Below the pieces are notes generated by a model that worked only from the letters and a program-made list of their open reading frames with translations, did not search any database and was not told where the DNA came from. The position numbers were made by a program, and so were the translations under genes. A DNA stretch of 64,000 bases from Patella vulgata (Eukaryota; Mollusca; Gastropoda; Patellidae). The stretch lies in the NCBI RefSeq assembly GCF_932274485.2, contig NC_065882.2, forward strand, positions 58,627,431 through 58,691,430. The letters run 5' to 3'. Below are positions 16,607-29,184 of the stretch, piece after piece (the first letter of the stretch is position 1; every line of letters begins with the position of its first letter).

Positions 16607-18424
16607 GGTTATTTTAAATTTGATATTGTCCATTATTAATTAGATTCATATTCCAGGTTAAAGTTATAACACTTCTTTAATTAAAATCGAAATTATAATC
16701 AACGGTGTAGGACATTGAAAGTGTCATAGTTAGTTAGAATTGTTGTACCTGTTGTACCTGTTGTACACATTCTTTAATCTAGTCCCTAGTTCCATCCTAT
16801 ATTGTCATTACATGTGTTTAACATCTTGTTCCCAAGTAGGAGCGTTTATTGACAACTCAAGCTCAAGTAGCTGATAATTACCATCAAATACAATACTTAT
16901 TCATATGGTAAATGTCCCACCTGTAAATAATAATCAACCGATAATCAACACTGAATCTGTAGAGTGTCCATGTTTGAATTGGAACTTTATTTTTAATTTC
17001 TATATTTCGCTTTTGATTCGCGATTGTAAGTGATTTGCGTCGGTGGGATGGAGCTGTAATCTGGCGTCCATTACTGATGAATTGAACAGATTAGGAATAT
17101 ATAAAATGTATATGTCGCCGTACTTTTAACCCATCGTGACATGTGAAGATGATATTTCTCATTTATCCAAATTAGGTGAATATAGAATACATATCAACAT
17201 CACACCGTTTATAAAGTAGGTGCTAATTGTTATCACCTTGTTATATATTTGTGTGTGTGTGTGTGTGTACAGACCTTATTCTTGACCAGAGATATTTGTC
17301 CAATAGTAGTTCGCTGAACTTGTATTAAATAAACAGACTCGGCGTTTCTATAAACTTTTCATTAATTTGGGCTCGTGGGTCTCTAAAATAGGCTATGTAT
17401 TTGGCATGAGGTATTTATTTCAATACGACGTTTTGGTCACACGGTGAGAGAAAGAGAAATGACAAGACATTTATAACGGCTACACAATCTGTGGGAACGT
17501 GTTTAATTTAGAAATAATCGTCATTATTTGGCGAAACAGTTAGAACCAAGAAATAGAATTATGACCCAATCCGCTTTCCATAAGAAGGCATATTATTTGC
17601 TTAAATGTAAAATCAGAAGAGGGATGGATCGACGTAGATGTTGAGTGTAATAGAATATTCACCAATAAAATTTCTCGACACATTAGCAAACAATCGGTTT
17701 ATGAATGGCGAGAGTGTCGTCATCACACTCTTTGACCTCATTGGTTGATTCTTGACACAGTGTAGTAGAAACGTGGTTTAGTACAATTTGGGTGATCTGT
17801 TGGAATTCCATGGCGTTAAAACAAACGTATTTAAAACAACTCGCCAAACCTCTGTGACCATATTAAAATTCTAATAGTAATTACGTACGCATTTCTGGAA
17901 TTTAAAAAAAAGATGTTGGATTCTGTGTCGAATGAAGGTGGCCCTTATTTCACAATGGACAGAGTTTAATTACTGAAAATACAAGTAAGTTAAACGGTTG
18001 TCTTTTAAACAAACTCAATTAACAATTTGTTTTAGATTTTTCTGATTATTGGGAACGACAAGAACCGTTACAGCCTGACGATTATTTTTTTCTGTATTTA
18101 CAACCAATTTTTTCCTTTTATTTTATTTTATATACGGAAACTTATAATCACAACTTTTATTTTATTATATATATGGAAACTTATAATATAATCACAAAGA
18201 AAGGAGGGCAAATACTTATTCAGATAAATATGATGCCCAAATTTATCGCATTTTTGCGGGGGAAAAAAGTATTGTTTCGTCTGAAAATGTCATTTTAGAC
18301 AGATAAATTGTAGACCCGGTTATACCGGGGCGCGGGTAGGGTGCTAGAGGCCCCTCAATGCCCCACTAAACTGATTTTATCTTTCATGATTTTCAGTTTT
18401 ATGAATTAATATATTTACGGTAAT

Positions 18425-18535
18425 AATGATAAATGAGCAAACTAAAAGGTACTATTTATATTACCTTTTAGTTTGCTAATTTATCATTTTGTACTTGATA
18501 ACGATAAGAGAATACTTGTCGAAACGTCGTGCTAT
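18425..18535. repeat. Hairpin followed by GTCGAAACGTCG motif
   Basis: Inverted arms 'gataaatgagcaaactaaaa' and its complement (about 18427-18452 and 18460-18487) form a hairpin. 'tgataacgataagagaatac' and 'ttgtcgaaacgtcg' follow directly. The same motif block recurs at 25625-25720 (reverse) and 41530-41620 (reverse), and a related one at 775-860. Confidence 0.55.
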
Positions 18536-19266
18536 ATGTGTATAAACCAGTGATTGTATTCCATATAAATTGTGTTGTGTTTTTTAACGTAAGAAATTAG
18601 GTAGATGAATTTATTTCAGAAGAACGTGGCAATCATATATAAATTATGAACTTTTGCCGGTTTCAGTTAATACCTATCACGCAGACATAATAATGATAAT
18701 AATAACATCGCTAACTTTTTTTCTCTTTTTTTTAAAGAAAATATGTCCCGGTTTGTATCTGTAATAGCAAAGAGAAATTCAAATTTCAATTGATTTCTAT
18801 CATATTTCATTTTCCTTATAAACTGGTAGAATTTCTCAATTCTTGGTATATCAATTAAAATAGATTGAAGATTATCTTGTATAAGATATCATGTGGAATG
18901 ATAAAAATGTCCACAAGAAAAATCTTAACGTTCTTATTTTTACTAACAAACAATGGAGAATAAGTTACTAAGTGCAGACCTCATTACAAGTTAAAGCACG
19001 GTATATGCACAGGTTAAATGTGATATAAATTCATAAGATATTTGATAAGCCTGATAATGAATATTTTAAATAATAAAATATCATATCATAAACCCATAAA
19101 GGGTGGGCTCTTTCAAAACCATTTAGTACTAGTAAAGTAGCTGACTTTTTTTTCTTTAAAATTTTAAGGAAACAAAATCAGCGAAATGTGTGTCGCCCAA
19201 AGTCAAAGATTGTTGTATAAGTTCTTTTGTGCAAAAAATATATGCATTTTTAGTATATTTAGTGTC

Positions 19267-19580
19267 CTTTATTTTCTGGGAGCTCAGTGAGTAAGGCGTT
19301 GACTCGCTAAAATGGAGGCCCCGTGTTCGATCCAGGTTGTCAGTGCTGTAAGGTGGTGCATAGCATGACAAGGAACAACATATAGTCGTTCGGATGGGAC
19401 GAAAAACGTGTACGTAAAAGAACCCTTGACAGATGGTATTCGAAATAATAGTAGGCCGTTACACTGCTGTCCGGGCAAACTTTCCCTCATTGCACAGTGC
19501 ATGGCGTATGGCCGTCTCCATTAGCCATGTAGGTGCAGAACCGTAGGGCGTTAAACCCCATTTCATTTTATTAAATGTTA
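19267..19580 (+). mobile_element. SINE family 1 copy
   Basis: Head 'gggagctcagtgagtaaggc' with 'gtgttcgatccagg', body 'gttcggatgggacgaaaaac', 3' end 'gtagggcgttaaaccccatt'. About 310 bp, lacking part of the body found at 14367-14749. Confidence 0.8.
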
Positions 19581-20512
19581 AGGGGCATAATGGTCTTCAA
19601 TGTTTTCTTTTTAATTTTTATCTTCTCAAAATTCAAAATTAAGAGGCGTTTCTACATTAAACGTTCATAAATTCATCCCAAATTGTATTAACAGAATAGG
19701 TATAGACTTCTGCAAACATTGCTGTTATAAAAATCCAGCGAGAAAGGGCAGGTGGTCCATTTAATCAAGAAAGCCCACTCGTAAAATGGAAATGAACGAT
19801 TTGAATCATTCTTTGATTTATAAGAGGAATTTTGGTTTAGGATGACCTTAGATTATAATATGCATACAATGGTATCCGAAGTCTTTTTCTGGCATATCGT
19901 GGCTTTAAGGTAGGCTCCAGGTAGCCAGATATGTCTTATCTCCGAAAACGTAGAACATGTCATCAAAGCCTTTGAAGTGAGGTTCAAGACAACGGTTAAA
20001 ATCAAAAGTGTTTGATCTTATATCTAATTTAAAAAGTCCCACTCTAAATAATCAATATAAGAGATAAGACAACACTAGTATGGTTAGGGGAACACGTTTG
20101 ACGCTGACGTTTTCACTTCTCGAACAATGATCTTGCACTTGGCACTTTGCAATCTTGTAGCCACGACGATAGACCACATTCAATTTGCTGTGTTCGTGTG
20201 TGTGTGTTTTTGAGGGGGGTTCATATAGCCACCATTAGCTGAAGATTTCTGAACTTCTAATAATCGAATTTGCGACGTTTCCTCGTATGTTATTGGTATT
20301 TGAATCTAAATAAGTTGTAGATATCAAGACACAATATTTTTTTTAATGTTGTAACCGCCCCATTCCCATCATTGTCTCCATACCATCACGTGTCATAAAC
20401 CACAGCTATGATAATTCTTTCGGGTGTATACTATAATATAATATAAGTAAAAGATAAAATCTGTTACTTATAGTCTTATTGTTTATGTTATACATGCTCT
20501 TATCCTTTGCAG

Positions 20513-20581
20513 GTCACCGTTGAAGTAAAAGACAGACAAAAGCCAATTATAGTGAAGAAGAAAAAAAAGAAGAGAAAATAA
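20513..20581 (+). CDS. Possible orphan terminal coding exon
   Basis: A strong pyrimidine-rich 3' splice-site sequence (tcttatcctttgcag) precedes 22 codons and a stop: VTVEVKDRQKPIIVKK followed by a run of Lys/Arg. A phase-0 entry fits. No matching upstream exon was found in the preceding 6 kb, so this could be the last exon of a gene with long introns, or chance. The low complexity of its 3' half limits confidence. The IGFBP-domain gene starts about 490 bases downstream. Confidence 0.25.
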   Translation, partial: VTVEVKDRQKPIIVKKKKKKRK

Positions 20582-21072
20582 AAATAAGAATGGTTTTCAC
20601 AGATAAGGTGTTGAAAGGGTGAAGATTTGTTTGGCTAATTAGAAGAGGCTTCAAAAGAAAAAAAATCCTCCTTACAAGACAGAATATGGCTAAAGGGCGC
20701 GAAATGTCGAGTTAATTTGGAAAATATATCTTTTAGACATAGTCGTCTCTCCTTTCAAACTTGGTGCTTTCGAGTTAACTTTGAGAATTTGAATATTTAG
20801 GATAGTGGTGGAATTCATTAATTGGATTTGTGTTTATTCTGAACAGAAATGATAAAATTTAATGATCAGAAAAATGTGATTATCAACTGAATTAATTTAT
20901 TGCAACGTTGTGAAATCCAAAATAATACAAATAGTAACACTGACATCTCAAAATCGTCTTGGATTCGCTAAATTATAACCAAAATGTGATTTGAAAAGTT
21001 TGTATAACCAATATTAGACTGAAGATATAGCGTTATTGTGTAGAACAATCATCCCATTCCTATTTACCAGCC

Positions 21073-24000
21073 ATGAATAGAAACAATGCACGCACGTGTA
21101 TAATAATAAATTCATCAGTAATATTATTAATTGCCTTAAGATTAATTAACGGACTACGGTGTCCGCCATGTGAAAAATTACACTGTATGCCGAACACATT
21201 GTCAATACAGACTTGTAAAGGCGGTGTGACTACAAGTATATGTGGGTGTTGTCCAGTATGTGCTAAGGTGAAGGGGGAGAGGTGCGGGGGAGAATATGAG
21301 TATTTAGGTAAATGTGATCAAGGATTATATTGTCAGCCTTTAAAACAAGAATCTAACAGCGTTGTATTTCCGGGACAATCAGATTTAGTTGGAAGCTGCA
21401 CCAATTGTAAGTATGGAATAGGAATTTCTTCAATTTAAAAAAACCCAACATTTTTTGTTTATTGTCTTATAATCTTCCTTATATGTGCGCTATTGAACTA
21501 TTTGTAAAGTCCTAATTTTTTATTTATTTATTTATTTATTTATTTAAACACAAAATAAATATCTGTAAAGAAACCATATTCAAGACAACTCTCGATTGTT
21601 GCTAGTAAGGTATCTCGTTAAGAATTCGATGAATTCTCGCTGTTTTTTGTCTACTCTAAGATGACTCGGGAATAATTCCGAATCAATGCAGAACATTTCT
21701 GATTTTTTCCCTCCTAGTAAGTTTATATTAGACCCGCCTTTACTGAAAATATGTTGTTACTACTTTATAAACAAAACTCAGTCATACCAACAACCCTTTG
21801 TTTTGATATAATAAACATCCAATGTTTCTTTATCGGCAATCTTTAACTTGTATTTTGTATTCTAGTCTCTGAATTTTTTCTCTTCCTGTTTTAATAATAG
21901 TAAATAATGTCACATTCATTTTCCTAAAACAGTTATTAAAAACATGCCCACTGTAAAACATTTGCTTTTAGAATTTTTAACCAATTCTATCGAATGTAAA
22001 ATGTACAATAATTTCCATATTTTAAATTCTTTATTCGAGCATATGTTTATCAAGCAACCCATAGAACCCATTTCTATTTGGAAGTATGGTATGGCAATGG
22101 GAAGACAGAATGCACAGTAAATCATATTATGGCATAAAAAAAACCCACGAACCCCCCCCCCCCCACAAAACATTAATTACACAACGTTAATATTTTGCTA
22201 GTATTACTCACACGTTGTTCGGTAACACCAGCACCCATCAGATTATCATCTAGAATATTGTAAGCTGAGCTTATCTTGGACTATATATTTTTCCTGGGGA
22301 TTTGAATATATATTTTAAATCAAAGTGTTCAGGATCGCGACACAAGTGGAGAATATATTTTTAAACGGTATAGAAAGAATTAAATTTTAACAAAAAAGCG
22401 TTATGTATAAATATTTCAGTACCAGGACAACAAGCGGATGAAGGGAGAACATCTTTCTGTCGACCTGTTTGTTCACCTACATATTGTAAAAGAAATCCTA
22501 GAGCGATCTGTTCAGCTATGTGAGTTATTTGTCTAGTTCAAGGTTCACTATCATATTATTATATATCCGTTATTTTTTTTTGTATTCTAAAAACCTATGT
22601 GTTGAAATACAAATATATTCTTAGCTTAACAATTATTATAGTTCATTTTTATTACTTTCGGTACATATTTCCTCCGTTTTCAAATCTCTCGCCATTAATA
22701 ACCTTAATAGGAATCAGCCTTCAACGGATCGGAGATATGATGGCAAGACTGCATCTTCAGACCATCTCCCCAACGGTTCTGATTAGGCTATGCTCTACTT
22801 ACTTGTACCGAATAGCAAAACGGCTTGAAGGAAACACGAATAATAATTAACACTACCATTGTACACATGTTTTCAAAGGGCATGATTGAATTTTATACTA
22901 AGAAAATGGAGGCGATAAAATTTCCTACTCGCGGTTTCATTTTCATCCTATGCTGGACTAGCCTCTCATTCACGACTGTTTTTCCTGCATGTCTCGTAGG
23001 AGGCGAGAGAGAGAGAGAGAGCGCGCGAGAGAGAGAGAGAGAGAAATGGGGTTTAACGTCCACTCGACACAAATTAGGTCATTTCGGGACTAACATATTG
23101 TTTAATTTTATTTCAATAATTCGCTCTGCGCGTAGGGGTCTTAAGCAGTGGGAGGAAGCCGGAGGACCCGGAGAAAACCCACGAGGTTGGACAGGCGACC
23201 CTTCTCCTTGTCACGTACAACCGGGGATTCGAAACCACGCCAGTTGACTCAATGACAGGCTTTATGATACAGCGTGCACGTGCTAACCATTCGGCCATCC
23301 AACCCCCCTCTCGTAGGAGGCACCTGTCTGCGATATCACCCTAGGTGGAAGCAAACGTACAGCTTGACTAAATTGAACCGTCAAAAATCAGAAGCCAAAA
23401 CGGTTTTTATATCTGATTGATCCATCATGACTAAAAGTTATATTTCTTAATTTAGTTTTATTACAATCTGGAGAATAAGTTTAATATATTATAGGTTTTC
23501 ATTTATTTTCTCCTATCACCAATGTTTCAGAAACGTAGCAGATATGCACCAAGAATGCCAAGCACAATGTCAACATACGTCATGCAGTGCATGTAGTTAC
23601 GTCAAAGATATAAATTGTCCCAAATGTAAAAAGAACGATTTCCGTTGTTTGAAAAAGTATGGAAAATGTATAAAGCGTAATTTTTGTACAAGAAGAAAAT
23701 TTCCCTGTAAAAGAAAGAGATTAAAGGTAAGAAATATTATCAGTTTATCACCTAAAGGAGTTTTCAAAAAGAAGGTATGGGATTAGGTTGATTTAACTTG
23801 AAGTGGTTTTTTTTTACGGATTTTAGTCGAATCATGGGCCTACATTTGGATTAGCTACCCAACAATTTGAGTAGATCGCCTGATTGATTAAGGTATTATC
23901 GTCAGCTAATTAGTATTTTGTATTTAAAACAAAATATTATTGCCACATTTACTTCTACTGAACAACGATATAAGGCCATTATACCAATCATCACATTTAA

Positions 24001-24496
24001 GAACAGTTATAACTTAAACATGCATTATGCAAGAGCAAAATTTGCTTATTACAAGTCTTTCTTTAGGCCTGAAATGTTATCTAAATTATCAATTAGACAT
24101 TAATTAACTTATCAAGACTATAATAAACTCTCGATGTCAAGGCTAGCCTTCGATGTAGGCTGGATTAGATTCCTATATGCCGCTAACGGCCAAAGATAAT
24201 TAAATCAGAAAAAGTGGATAATCGAGACTATGCTGTTTATATTAATGATTTTAGTAATGATAACCGAGACTATGCAAAAATTTCACCGGCTTCTTTCTCG
24301 GCTCATAGTGGATCAATTTGACTGAAATTTTCAGCAAATTACCTTTACACTATCTAGTTTTTAACTATTATATCGAGAACTGCCATCTCTTTATCTTATC
24401 TCCCATAATGTATCTTTAAAGATTGTTGTGCTTCTCTTTTAGATCGTTGAAGATGGAAAGTTTGTATGTAAAGTTCCAGAATGTTTAGATGTATAA
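21073..24496 (+). CDS. Secreted IGFBP N-domain protein with basic Cys-rich C-terminal half
   Basis: Exons 21073-21406, 22420-22519, 23531-23726 and 24443-24496 (phases 1, 2, 0) encode 227 residues. Residues 1-27 are a signal peptide with a hydrophobic stretch from about 9 to 24. Residues 30-109 hold exactly 12 cysteines, including CPPC (30-33) and the CGCCPVC hallmark (57-63), as in IGFBP N-terminal domains of IGFBPs, CCN proteins and single-IGFBP-domain proteins. The remainder has 16 more cysteines, many Lys/Arg (CPKCKKNDFRC, CTRRKFPCKRKRLK) and ends CKVPECLDV. That half matches no domain I recognise; there is no thyroglobulin repeat or Kazal signature. Intron 2 holds a V-SINE-like element and intron 3 a MITE. 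A possible poly(A) signal is at 24916-24921. The likely role is extracellular binding of an insulin-like or other growth factor; the ligand is unknown. Confidence 0.85.
23005..23308 (-). mobile_element. V-SINE-like SINE (family 2) in IGFBP-gene intron 2
   Basis: Reverse copy: GA-run, 'aaatggggtttaacgtccac', core complement (ggaggacccggagaaaaccc), head complement 'aaccattcggccatcc'. A perfect 13-bp target duplication, TCTCGTAGGAGGC, lies at 22992-23004 and 23309-23321. The insertion lies just 5' of a 'tgtctgcgatatcacc' module. Confidence 0.9.
24014..24419 (+). mobile_element. TTAA-flanked MITE in IGFBP-gene intron 3
   Basis: Ends TTAAACATGCATTATGCAAG and (complement of right end) TTAAAGATACATTATGGGAG: 20-bp terminal inverted repeats with a few mismatches, flanked or terminated by TTAA. 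About 406 bp, no ORF. Good reference copy. Confidence 0.8.
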
Positions 24497-25144
24497 AAGA
24501 GGATGATAAAAATTGTGTAGTACAGTAAGAGAATTTTAATAGGTTTAAACATTTGGCGCTTAACAGGTTCATTAGATATGGTTGCCGAAGTGAGACAACT
24601 TAACATTTACGTTGCGAAAAGATGTTTAATGAAGCGTGAAAAATACATCTCGTGCACCTAAAAAAGATATTTCTAATTACGTAGCCTACTGCTTGGTTAG
24701 TGATAGTGTTGATAGGGTGAGATCAGTGTCCCGCGATAAAAATGTCACAAAAATAGGCAGACATTTTGCCCAACAAAGGGAGGTAAATACAACAATACTG
24801 AGACTTGGACAAATGATACACGCGAAAGGCTTTTAAGGGTGAAATAAGACGTTATAAATGAAAAAATATTTCATTTTGTAAACTATATTATGGGTATATG
24901 GATTTGAATATATCGAATAAAGGAGGGAATAATATATGAAAGATGTATTTATAATACCGTTTGTCGAATCTTATTCGTGTTATAATTTTTAGATGCCTAT
25001 GATATATTGATGAAAAGAGTATGTAAATGATTTATATTTTTCTATGTATTACTACGATATTGTGATATACATGTACATATCAGATTAATATATCTTTTAA
25101 AATACATATCATTAATATATTGTCTATATAATTTTTATTTATTA

Positions 25145-25400
25145 TTAGAAGGAACGGGGGGTTCGATCCCGGTCTTGACCGAGGAAGTTCCCCGGGATTT
25201 ACCAGCATGGTTTCTCCTTGTCACGGGTGCAGGATGGATGGTCTGGCAAGGAACAGCGTCTAGTCTTTCGAGTAGTAAAAAAAATGGGGTCCCGTCTATA
25301 CGTCACCATGGACGTAAAGAACCCTTGACAGCTGGAATTTCCCTAAACTCGTCTTCATTATCCCGGTTGGTGCTGAAAAGTAGGACATTAATCACTCGTT
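25145..25400 (+). mobile_element. SINE family 1 copy, head-truncated
   Basis: Starts around the box-B-like 'gggttcgatcccgg', has 'aagttccccgggatttacca', 'ggtctggcaaggaacagcgt', 'acgtaaagaacccttgacag' and 'gtaggacattaa'. The (TTTCA)n tail is missing. Confidence 0.75.
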
Positions 25401-26525
25401 AGTCATTCAATCAGAAGGGAATATATACGCCAATATTGGAGGTACATGTATATTACAATGCCGTATCTTCTTGTGGTTGTGCAAATTGTGTCTAGTCGGA
25501 CACATAACGATGGAGAAATAAGCCACAGAAGTGTAAGGCACGCATTGACTAAAAGACTTGAAAAGTGGAAAGAACTTTCACTGCTATACAGGTCACAATT
25601 CTGTGGAATACAGTTACTGCTTATTACTGAGCGACGTTTCGACGAGGCTTCTCTAGTCATTATCAAGCAATGATGATTACTGAGCGACGTTTCGACTAGT
25701 CTCTTTACTAATTTTTCAAGCATTTGAACTCGACAAAAATGGGCAAATATTTTTGTTTTAATTGCTGATTAGCTCGCGTAAATTGTCGCAAATTTTAAAA
25801 TGATTCGTGAAATTTATTACAATAGACCTAATAAATGTAACTTATTGATACAAGGGTTATAATATAAGTGTCACGCTAACAGTGTTAATAAAATAACGAA
25901 ATAAAAATGATGACAAGGATTAATGTGTCCATTTTAACCTCTTTTTCGTGACGATGACGATAGTAAAAATAGGAAGTTTGCAGTGAGAAACAAAAATCAA
26001 AGTTTATCATAACTCTGATTTATGGAAATGTAAGTAGGAAACAAAACCGACACTTACTAATACTATAGAGGTAAGTTATTCGACAGTTTATTGATGTCTT
26101 CAGCAAAATCTTCCTTCCTGGTTCTCCGTCTTCATTCGCCCAAGCCCATTCAGAGCAGATCAGTAGGGTATTCAACCTACATTTCATTTCATTAATTCAT
26201 TTCATTTCATTAGCCACGTCGGAGCAGAACAGTAGGACGTTAAAGTACGTTTCATTTCGTTTCCTTCTTAGTACACTGCATAATCCTGTATCATACGTGT
26301 CTAAACACACACATTAATAACAAACTGTGTTATTTTAACATGTTAATATCGTCTATTTTTAATACTGTCTACCTGTTATTCGCTGACAAATTGATATAAA
26401 TAAGCGCACAGTTCCTCAAATAGACTTTTTATTTTAAGAGAAAATGTAAAAACTGATCAACCATATATTAAAGGCCCACTTTCAGTTCTACTGACTTCAA
26501 AACATCTCAAACACTCAGAGTGTGT

Positions 26526-26741
26526 GGAGAACGCTAGATCGAAGACGGTCTAGCACAAAATTAATGACGTCATATATGTGGATTGTGGGTTAGGGTTAAG
26601 GTAAGGTTTAGGGCTAGGTCTAGAGTTAGGGTTAACTCTATTTACGTCTGGAGACCCTGATGAAATCTGCAGCCCCAACCCTAGCCCACACTCCACACAT
26701 GACGACTTATGTGCCAGACCGTCTCCGATCTAGCGCTCTCC
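26526..26741. mobile_element. MULE-like non-autonomous element with long inverted repeats
   Basis: The left end GGAGAACGCTAGATCGAAGA matches the complement of the right end (GGAGAGCGCTAGATCGGAGA), and similarity continues for about 70 bases. A perfect 11-bp direct repeat, TCAGAGTGTGT, flanks it (26515-26525 and 26742-26752). Long inverted repeats with 9 to 11-bp target duplications are typical of Mutator-like elements. The interior carries GGGTTAGGGTTA-like words. No ORF. Confidence 0.65.
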
Positions 26742-27924
26742 TCAGAGTGTGTTAAAAGACTTCAGTGACAAGGATCGCAACTTTGTCTGCGATATCACCT
26801 CGGTGGAATCGGACGTTAAATAAAGCTATTTCACACACGGGCCGCAACACTGCTAATCTACAACCCGTTGACTACGGACAACGTGATTAGGTATTGATTA
26901 TTTAATATTTAATTAAGAAAACAAACTCAAAAACACTAATGACAGATAATGTCCCGGTTTGGATTCAATCGGATTTTAAAAAAGACCTACCAATAAATGT
27001 TCGCGGGAACAAAATGGCGGCCAACTTATTACATAAATCGATGAAATTTCAATTCCATATATCTTTGTAAACACTAAATGGAATTGGATCATTTGTGGAC
27101 TTATATTCCTATTAGAGATTAACCTTTCACAATATTGTAGCTTGCAAATGATTCATTTGGCTCTAAAATGGCGCATCGAGACTTTAAGTATTGCTTAGAC
27201 TGTTTCCTTACCTTAAACTGAAAGCATTCTATAATTAATATTAAAAAATAGCCACAATTTAAATCCCACTAACTCCGTACTTGATAAACTGCTATTTTGA
27301 TATCCTACCCATTTATTTCCAATGTTGATTTAGATTACGGAACTTTCACTATTTGTTTTTATAAATGACGAGAATTGGAATTGTTTTGTCTAAGAATGAC
27401 AGGAATTTGTTTGTAAAAACAATTGTTACATTTAGCTACGAGGGTATACATCGTATTTGCATTAGTTACATATATTCAGCCAAACAAACTTTTTGTGTTA
27501 TAAAATGCCCAGAACGTACGTTAACGCCTTTTATTTGTATATATATCTATATTGGTTAAGTGTATAAAAAATTAAAGCGCGGTGCTAAGGGAGTCAATCT
27601 GCTGAATAGAATACCTCTGAAGCTATTTAGCGGTACAGATTATTAGCTTTGCAAGATCACCAATAAACACCAACTACAGTCAACTTCACAGCGAAAGCCA
27701 CCCACTTAACATTAGTAACCTTTCTTCCTGGATTGGAATTATAAATCTGTTTTTAAAATATTATTCTAAACATCGACTACAATGCTGAAATTATATTAGA
27801 GCGACATTTACCTGGACGATGAATTGCAATGACAAGATATCAAACATTGTTTAATCAAAACCCCTGATCGTCATTTGGATTTCTCAATGTTTAACCAACG
27901 CTAAATATACCCAAACTGATCAAT

Positions 27925-28283
27925 TTAAAGATGCATTATATAAGATTTAGATAGAGAGTTGGACGCTTTTGCTATAATAGTTTCAAAATTGAAAACTTCA
28001 TTCAAATTACTCTATTCTGGGCAAAGTTATGACTCTTTGAAGACTTAGCGTAGATAGTTATCGTATCAACAGTACTTGACAACCGAGAATAAATCTCGAT
28101 TATCCTTTTTATTTTTAAATTTGTAAATCTCGCGTGTGTTCCAATCCATTTAAACCTCGGTCCTCTGATGATTTGATTATATCTTGTGATGTGAATACAT
28201 GTCTAAATAATAATTTATATAAGATTTAAATTTAAAGCCAGAAAAAAAGACCCACAATGGGCAGATTTAACGCTTACATAAAT
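27925..28283 (-). mobile_element. TTAA-flanked MITE copy
   Basis: Reverse orientation: starts TTAAAGATGCATTATATAAG, 'gctataatagtttcaaaatt' inside, and ends 'aaatgcatctttaa'. Diverged from 24014-24419. Confidence 0.65.
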
Positions 28284-29184
28284 GCATCTTTAACATTTAA
28301 TGAAGGAAACACAACCATAACATCAAGTAATAAGAAATCAATAAAGATTCTCCCAAAATTTACGTAATGTTGGCTTGTTTATATCATTTGCAGAGAATCG
28401 CGATAGTTACCGAATATTCAATAAATCACATTTGTAAATACTGAACGGAATTGAATTATTTTAAACTGATATTCCCTATAGAAATCCAACTTAGCCCCCC
28501 TCCCCCCCCCCCCCCCCCCCCCCGTGGCTACGGGCCGGTCCAGAATGATCATATAACAGGACTGGTAAACGGAACTCATCAATACCGATGGTTTAAGAAC
28601 GAGTCAACAAGACTACCAGATATCTTAATTCCCGAAAAACGCCAGATAATATGCAGTTCATGACTTATCTGTCTTTCAATTAAACGATGCACTACCCTAC
28701 TTGTAGAAATGCACTCATAAAGACTCACAGATGCAATATGTTAAGAGAAGTTAAAACAATGCTGTTTACATCTTATTTCAAATATTCTGCAAGAAAATCA
28801 GTTATTAAAGAAACGTAGTGTTTTCTAGCTCCTTGAATTATCTCCTATACAACATCTTAAAGATATAAATACTTGAACTTGTCAAGTAGTTAAGCTTTTA
28901 TAGACACGATATTGTGATTATAAACACACTTATTGTAACAGATACCTTCACTTTAAATACCTTCTTACAGTCACATTTACTCAAAACAGTTCGCTTTATA
29001 GAACTTGAATTATATAGTTTAACGCCACGACAGTTTCTATGTGTCACATTCATTTTTGATGATAGGTGATGTTAGCATAGATTACGGGTATTAGCCAATG
29101 GCAGAGCACACCATTGTCTTAATTTACAAATCCGTCACGGGTGGTGTTTACGAAGATACATGTAGCTATGTGAAAGAAGAAATG

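Larger units (their letters stand above)
14763..20512. other. Intergenic, no gene recognised
   Basis: AT-rich DNA with no convincing coding exon. It contains a MITE (16195-16606), a hairpin and GAAACGTCG motif (18425-18535), a SINE (19267-19580) and a (GT)n run near 17253. A stretch at about 14826-15110 shares short blocks with 55970-56240 ('gatgttgtgatcttaccg', 'aatatttaagacaa'), so it is probably another old dispersed repeat. The 111-codon ORF at 15398-15733 has no recognisable domain. Confidence 0.5.
24922..29184. other. Intergenic, no gene recognised
   Basis: Repeats only: SINE family 1 at about 25145-25400, GAAACGTCG repeats (25625-25720), SINE tails (26125-26270), a MULE-like element (26526-26741), a 'tctgcgatatcacctcggtg' module with a GACGTTAAATAAAGC end (26770-26835), a MITE (27925-28283) and a C30-class homopolymer near 28494-28523. 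Confidence 0.5.

Noticed and set aside
22825-23247. ORFs with 'GLTSTRHKLGHFGTN' peptide (also 30935-31336, 58818-59207, 41219-41419)
   Set aside because: These are translations of the V-SINE-like repeat, repeated at every copy; not a protein family.
28451-28663. ORF with a proline run
   Set aside because: The run is a C-homopolymer; chance reading frame.
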